From contig NZ_CP045067.1 of the NCBI RefSeq assembly GCF_016864015.1, positions 3,420,001-3,484,000 of the forward strand: DNA of 64,000 bases. The letters are read 5' to 3'. Below the pieces are notes generated by a model. The model was not told the DNA's origin. It saw only the letters and a list, made by a program, of their open reading frames with translations, and did not search any database. Positions 60,704-64,000 of this stretch are shown in pieces. The DNA comes from Lacinutrix sp. WUR7. GTDB lineage: Bacteria > Bacteroidota > Bacteroidia > Flavobacteriales > Flavobacteriaceae. Position 1 is the first letter of the stretch, and every line of letters starts with the position of its first letter. A program made the translations under genes and the position numbers.

Positions 60704-62113
60704 TTAGTTTATAGATTTATATAGTTTAATATATTCTGAAGCTGATACATCCCAAGAATGATCTATCTTCATAATGTTTGTTCTTATTTTTTTAAATTTT
60801 TCTTGGTCTTTATATAGTGTAATTCCTCTTTGTATGGCATGCTCTATTTCTGCAACAGTTACTTCATTATGGCAAATACCAAATCCGTTTTCCTTTTCAA
60901 TATCTACAATGGTATCTTTTAATCCGCCAGTACTTCTCACTATAGGAATGGTTCCGTAACGCAAAGAATACATTTGATTTAAACCACATGGTTCTACTCT
61001 AGAAGGCATTAACAAAAAGTCTGCGCCTCCATAAATGATATGCGATAGTTTTTCATCATAGCCTATAAAAGCATCATAATTCCCTTGATGTGCTTCTTTT
61101 AGTGCATTTAACTGTGCTTCTACCTCTTTATTACCAGACCCTAAAAGTAGGATCGAGCAATTGTTTTCTTTTAAAATATTCTGAAAAACTTCAGGCAGTA
61201 AATCTGATCCTTTTTCATAAACCAATCTACCTATAAATGCAAATAATGGTTTTGCAGGATCTAAATTAAAAGTTTCACATAGCCACTTTTTATTTTTTTC
61301 TCTTCCTAAATTTACATTTTTTTCTGAAAAATTAGAAATTAAATACGTGTCTTTTTCCGGATTCCAAACTGCAGTATCTATGCCGTTTAAAATACCAACA
61401 CATTTTTGACTTTCGGCTTTTAGCAAATCTTGCAAACCATTAGCTTCTAGTTTTAATTCTTCCATATAACTTGGCGAAACGGTTGTTACTCTCCAAGCGC
61501 ATTTTATGGAAGCAGCTAAAGGATTAATTTGATTATTCCAATCTAAAAGTCCTGCTTTTCCCATATTAAACTCAGGAATAAAACCTAGCTTATCATAACC
61601 AAATTCACCTTGATATTGTGCATTATGAATGGTTGTAATTACAGGGATCTTATTTAAACTTTCATATTTATAACTTTCTTGTAACATAAAAGGAATAAGT
61701 CCAGTATGGTGATCGTGACAATGAATAATATTCGGTTTGGTAGATACTGTAAGTAGCCAGTCTAATGCTGCTATTTGAAATGCTAAAAAACGATCGGTAT
61801 CATCATAAGAATACACATAATCTTTAAAAAGTAAAGACTTAATATCTACAAAATAAACATCAAATTCTAAAGGACTATTTTCCAGTTCTAAAATACTAAA
61901 AGGATGCATTGTTTTACCAAGTGCAACTTCCGATTGATACAAAGTAGAAAACGTATGCTCTTGTGTAAATTTAGTATCATAAAGAGGCATAATTACACTA
62001 CTCTTTAAACCAAGTGCATTTTGATATTTTGGTAAAGCACCAACAACATCTGCTAATCCTCCTACTTTAGCTATTGGGTAACATTCTGCACTAATATGTG
62101 TTATATTCATCAA
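60704..62113 (-). CDS. glgA: glycogen synthase
   Basis: A 469-residue GT5 glycosyltransferase that elongates glycogen from ADP-glucose. The N-terminal substrate motif is ECYPIAKVGGLADVVGALPKYQ (about residues 10-31). HCHDHHTGLIPFML (about 132-145) and ITTIHNAQYQGEFG (about 161-174) follow. The C-terminal half has FAFIGRLVYEKGSDLL (about 291-306) and LMPSRVEPCGLNQMYSLRYGTIPIVRSTGGLKDTI (about 375-410, containing the EPCGL catalytic region). Two adjacent ATGs are possible starts. It heads the glycogen operon, divergent from msrB with a 155-base gap. Confidence 0.96.
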   Translation of the reverse strand: MMNITHISAECYPIAKVGGLADVVGALPKYQNALGLKSSVIMPLYDTKFTQEHTFSTLYQSEVALGKTMHPFSILELENSPLEFDVYFVDIKSLLFKDYVYSYDDTDRFLAFQIAALDWLLTVSTKPNIIHCHDHHTGLIPFMLQESYKYESLNKIPVITTIHNAQYQGEFGYDKLGFIPEFNMGKAGLLDWNNQINPLAASIKCAWRVTTVSPSYMEELKLEANGLQDLLKAESQKCVGILNGIDTAVWNPEKDTYLISNFSEKNVNLGREKNKKWLCETFNLDPAKPLFAFIGRLVYEKGSDLLPEVFQNILKENNCSILLLGSGNKEVEAQLNALKEAHQGNYDAFIGYDEKLSHIIYGGADFLLMPSRVEPCGLNQMYSLRYGTIPIVRSTGGLKDTIVDIEKENGFGICHNEVTVAEIEHAIQRGITLYKDQEKFKKIRTNIMKIDHSWDVSASEYIKLYKSIN

Positions 62114-62268
62114 GTGATTTTCATTAATACTTTCCTAAATTAATAAATAATTATGAAAAGGTTCGTTATATTATCAATTAGTTAATGTAAATATTAAACT
62201 ACACCGATTTCGTAATGAAAATATATTTATTCCGACAGAATAAAGAATCCAAATGAACAATTTATCCT

Positions 62269-62751
62269 ATGAAAAAGTTTTTATTAGTTAGTATTATCAG
62301 CCTTTTATTTAGTTGCAATTCTTCCGCTCAAAAAAGCAAAGCAGAAAACAAGACACAATACCCTGTTACCAAGACAGATACCGAATGGAAAAAGGAACTT
62401 AGCCCAGAACAATATTATGTTTTACGCGAAGCAGGAACCGAACGTCCTTTCTCTAGCGACTTGAATAAAAACGAAACCAAAGGAATTTACCATTGTGCTG
62501 CATGTAATATTGCATTATTTAAAAGCGAACATAAGTTTGACTCTGGAACTGGTTGGCCAAGTTTTGATAGAACCATTGAAGGTAATGTTGCTTTTGGATC
62601 AGACAACAAATTAGGGTATTCTAGAGACGAAGAGCATTGCGCAAATTGTGGTGGTCACTTAGGTCATGTATTTAATGACGGTCCGAGAAAAACAACAGGA
62701 AAACGTCATTGCATAAATGGTGTTGCTTTAAAATTTGTTCCTGCGGAATAA
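62269..62751 (+). CDS. msrB: peptide-methionine (R)-S-oxide reductase, lipoprotein form
   Basis: A 160-residue MsrB that reduces methionine-R-sulfoxide in proteins. The signal peptide MKKFLLVSIISLLFSC ends in a lipobox cysteine (residue 16), so it acts in the periplasm or envelope. Zinc cysteines are in HCAACN (about residues 80-85) and CANCGGHLGH (about 125-134). The catalytic cysteine lies in KRHCINGVALKFVP near residue 146. SGTGWPSF is the substrate-binding motif. It probably repairs oxidised envelope proteins. It is followed 94 bases later by the DUF1572 gene, with no clear terminator between them. Confidence 0.95.
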   Translation: MKKFLLVSIISLLFSCNSSAQKSKAENKTQYPVTKTDTEWKKELSPEQYYVLREAGTERPFSSDLNKNETKGIYHCAACNIALFKSEHKFDSGTGWPSFDRTIEGNVAFGSDNKLGYSRDEEHCANCGGHLGHVFNDGPRKTTGKRHCINGVALKFVPAE

Positions 62752-62845
62752 TTAAAACCATAAATAACGAGATAAATTCTAACGATACTAATATCTAGTT
62801 GGATACATTCTGAAATGTTATTTTTATAGAATAAATTCAGAATAT

Positions 62846-63400
62846 ATGGAAACTTCGTATTTATCAAGCGTTATTAAACAATTTGAATATTACAAATCTC
62901 TAGGTGATAAAACCATAAGCCAGCTTTCTTTTGAAGAATTACAGTGGCAACCTAACGAAGCATCCAACAGTGTTTCTATTATAGGAAAGCATCTTGTGGG
63001 AAATATGCTGTCTCGTTGGACCAACTTTTTAACCGAAGATGGCGAAAAAGAATGGCGAAATCGCGATGCCGAATTTATAGTGACTTACGCTACTAAAGAA
63101 GCACTCATTGCCTCTTGGGAAACCGGATGGACTTGTCTATTTCACGCTATTACTCCTTTAAAGGAAGAAGATTTAGAACGTATTATTTACATACGAAACC
63201 AAGGACATACGGTTACAGAAGCGATTAACAGACAACTAGCACACTATTCCTATCACATAGGACAAATGGTTTTTATAGGAAAACTTTTAAAAGGAACCGA
63301 TTGGCAATCTTTATCTATTTCTAAAGGAAATTCTGCTACCTACAATCAAGAAAAATTTGCTAAAGAAAAAGGAAAAAGACATTTTACCGACGATTTATAA
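62846..63400 (+). CDS. DUF1572 (DinB-like) protein
   Basis: A 184-residue four-helix-bundle protein of the DinB/DUF1572 superfamily. Helix 1 begins VIKQFEYYKSLGDKTISQLSFEELQWQPNEASNSVSIIGKHLVGNMLSRW, with the first metal-site histidine at about residue 48. The paired histidines are in NRQLAHYSYHIGQMVFIGKLL (about residues 130-150). Such proteins bind a divalent metal and often act as bacillithiol- or mycothiol-dependent transferases, but the activity here is unknown. Length fits the family. It precedes the structured element and lpdA. Confidence 0.87.
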   Translation: METSYLSSVIKQFEYYKSLGDKTISQLSFEELQWQPNEASNSVSIIGKHLVGNMLSRWTNFLTEDGEKEWRNRDAEFIVTYATKEALIASWETGWTCLFHAITPLKEEDLERIIYIRNQGHTVTEAINRQLAHYSYHIGQMVFIGKLLKGTDWQSLSISKGNSATYNQEKFAKEKGKRHFTDDL

Positions 63401-63413
63401 ACGATTCTGGATC

Positions 63414-63494
63414 TCGCTTGAGGGATAGAAACGGCATCCTTTTGTTTTTTTTAACAAAAGATATAGTGTATAGCCCGACCTTTAGGGCACGCCC
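63414..63494 (+). ncRNA. structured intergenic element, possibly Flavo-1-like RNA
   Basis: After the DUF1572 stop the plus strand reads GAGGGATAGAAACGGCATCC, then an 8-bp stem CTTTTGTT / AACAAAAG around a T-run, then GATATAGTGTATAGCCC and a short hairpin GCCC...GGGC. The outer GGG/CCC pairing encloses ATAGAAACGG and ATATAGTGTATAG internal-loop segments. From memory this looks like a widespread flavobacterial intergenic motif (Flavo-1 or similar), but the identity was not checked. It also could terminate transcription from the DUF1572 gene, and it lies 82 bases before lpdA. Confidence 0.45.
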
Positions 63495-63575
63495 AAATAA
63501 AAATGAAACATCAATTTATTATTTCGGCTTTGTTTTGTAAATTCGTAACTTCAAAAATCGACTAAAAAATACACT

Positions 63576-64000
63576 ATGAGTAAATACGATATAATTGTAC
63601 TTGGAAGTGGTCCTGGAGGCTACGTAGCAGCTATTAGAGCTTCTCAATTAGGTTTGAAAACAGCTATTATTGAAAAAGAAAGCCTTGGTGGTATCTGCCT
63701 AAATTGGGGATGTATTCCTACTAAAGCCTTATTAAAATCTGCCCAAGTTTTTGAATATTTAAAACATGCAGACGATTATGGTCTTTCTGTAAAAGGTTAT
63801 GATAAAGATTTTAATGCAGTTGTAAAACGTAGTCGTGGTGTTGCTGAAGGCATGAGTAACGGCGTTAAGTTTTTAATGAAAAAAAATAAAATTGATGTTA
63901 TTGAAGGTTTTGGGAAACTAAAAACTGGAAAGAAAGTAGATGTTGACGGAAAAGAATATAGTGCAGATCATATTATTATTGCAACTGGAGCACGTTCTAG
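63576..64000 (+). CDS. lpdA: dihydrolipoyl dehydrogenase, 5' part (cut by window edge)
   Basis: The first 141 residues of the FAD/NAD-dependent disulfide oxidoreductase that is the E3 component of 2-oxoacid dehydrogenases and the glycine cleavage system. The N-terminus MSKYDIIVLGSGPGGYVAAIRASQLG holds the FAD-binding GxGxxG. The redox-active disulfide is in GGICLNWGCIPTKALL (about residues 39-54, motif CLNxGCIP). The ATIGAxxx-like IIIATGARS is reached at the end. The rest lies outside the window. No partner genes are seen next to it within the window. Stop codon not present. Confidence 0.95.
   Translation, partial: MSKYDIIVLGSGPGGYVAAIRASQLGLKTAIIEKESLGGICLNWGCIPTKALLKSAQVFEYLKHADDYGLSVKGYDKDFNAVVKRSRGVAEGMSNGVKFLMKKNKIDVIEGFGKLKTGKKVDVDGKEYSADHIIIATGARS

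Overview
The window is chromosomal DNA from a low-GC member of the Flavobacteriaceae (Bacteroidetes). The evidence is: type IX secretion (T9SS) components and substrates (PorQ, PorP/SprF, type A and type B C-terminal sorting domains), family-restricted genes (DUF3822, DUF6090, head-GIN and DUF4097 proteins), a promoter of the TTG-N20-TAnnTTTG type, and DnaX without zinc-finger cysteines. Olleya, Lacinutrix or Psychroserpens-like marine genera would fit, but the genus cannot be fixed from the sequence. No rRNA, tRNA, intact insertion sequence, prophage or CRISPR array was seen.

Layout. 1-7.8 kb: DUF3822-rsmD, an NTF2-like secreted protein, RNase P RNA (minus strand), a membrane protein/XRE regulator pair with a good promoter, a methyltransferase remnant, a DUF6090 gene, then dnaX-lipoprotein-miaE. 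7.8-12.7 kb (minus): two tandem outer-membrane barrel paralogues, then the polyphosphate pair ppk1-ppx with a sixA-like phosphatase upstream. 13.0-32.4 kb (plus): a surface-adhesin locus with a small secreted protein, a 5316-residue SprB-like protein, a PorP/SprF partner and an OmpA/TPR/beta-propeller protein resembling PorE. 32.6-42.4 kb: a CAP lipoprotein, pdxH, an SRPBCC protein, an unknown protein, rnz, a STAS-like protein, pyrB, pyrR, a T9SS type A substrate, rpsA, and a noncoding 336-bp tandem repeat. 42.4-47.5 kb (minus): lon-LysM protein-porQ-cmk. 47.7-50.8 kb (plus): ECF sigma factor, probable anti-sigma factor, DUF4097-like protein, head-GIN protein. 50.8-51.4 kb: a toxin-antitoxin pair with a frameshifted toxin between two identical terminator hairpins. 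51.4-54.8 kb: a lipoprotein, an MFS permease and an M48 protease. 54.9-62.1 kb (minus): glycogen cluster glgA-glgC-glgB-GH31 glucosidase. 62.3-64 kb: msrB, a DUF1572/DinB-like protein, a structured intergenic element, and the start of a dihydrolipoyl dehydrogenase gene cut by the window edge.

The most striking object is the 15.95-kb adhesin gene. Its repeats are nested. Fifteen exact 261-bp units are followed by six 1152-bp higher-order units, each made of four sub-units (294+276+291+291 bp), then eight 291-bp units that mostly alternate between two types (a 582-bp dimer period), then one divergent unit. Every period is a multiple of three, so recombination between units can change protein length without breaking the frame. 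The repeats contain roughly 250 cysteines. With PorP/SprF and the OmpA-like protein immediately downstream and porQ elsewhere in the window, this reads as a T9SS-exported filamentous surface adhesin module.

Names rest on recognising motifs and architectures in the translated sequence. No database search was possible.
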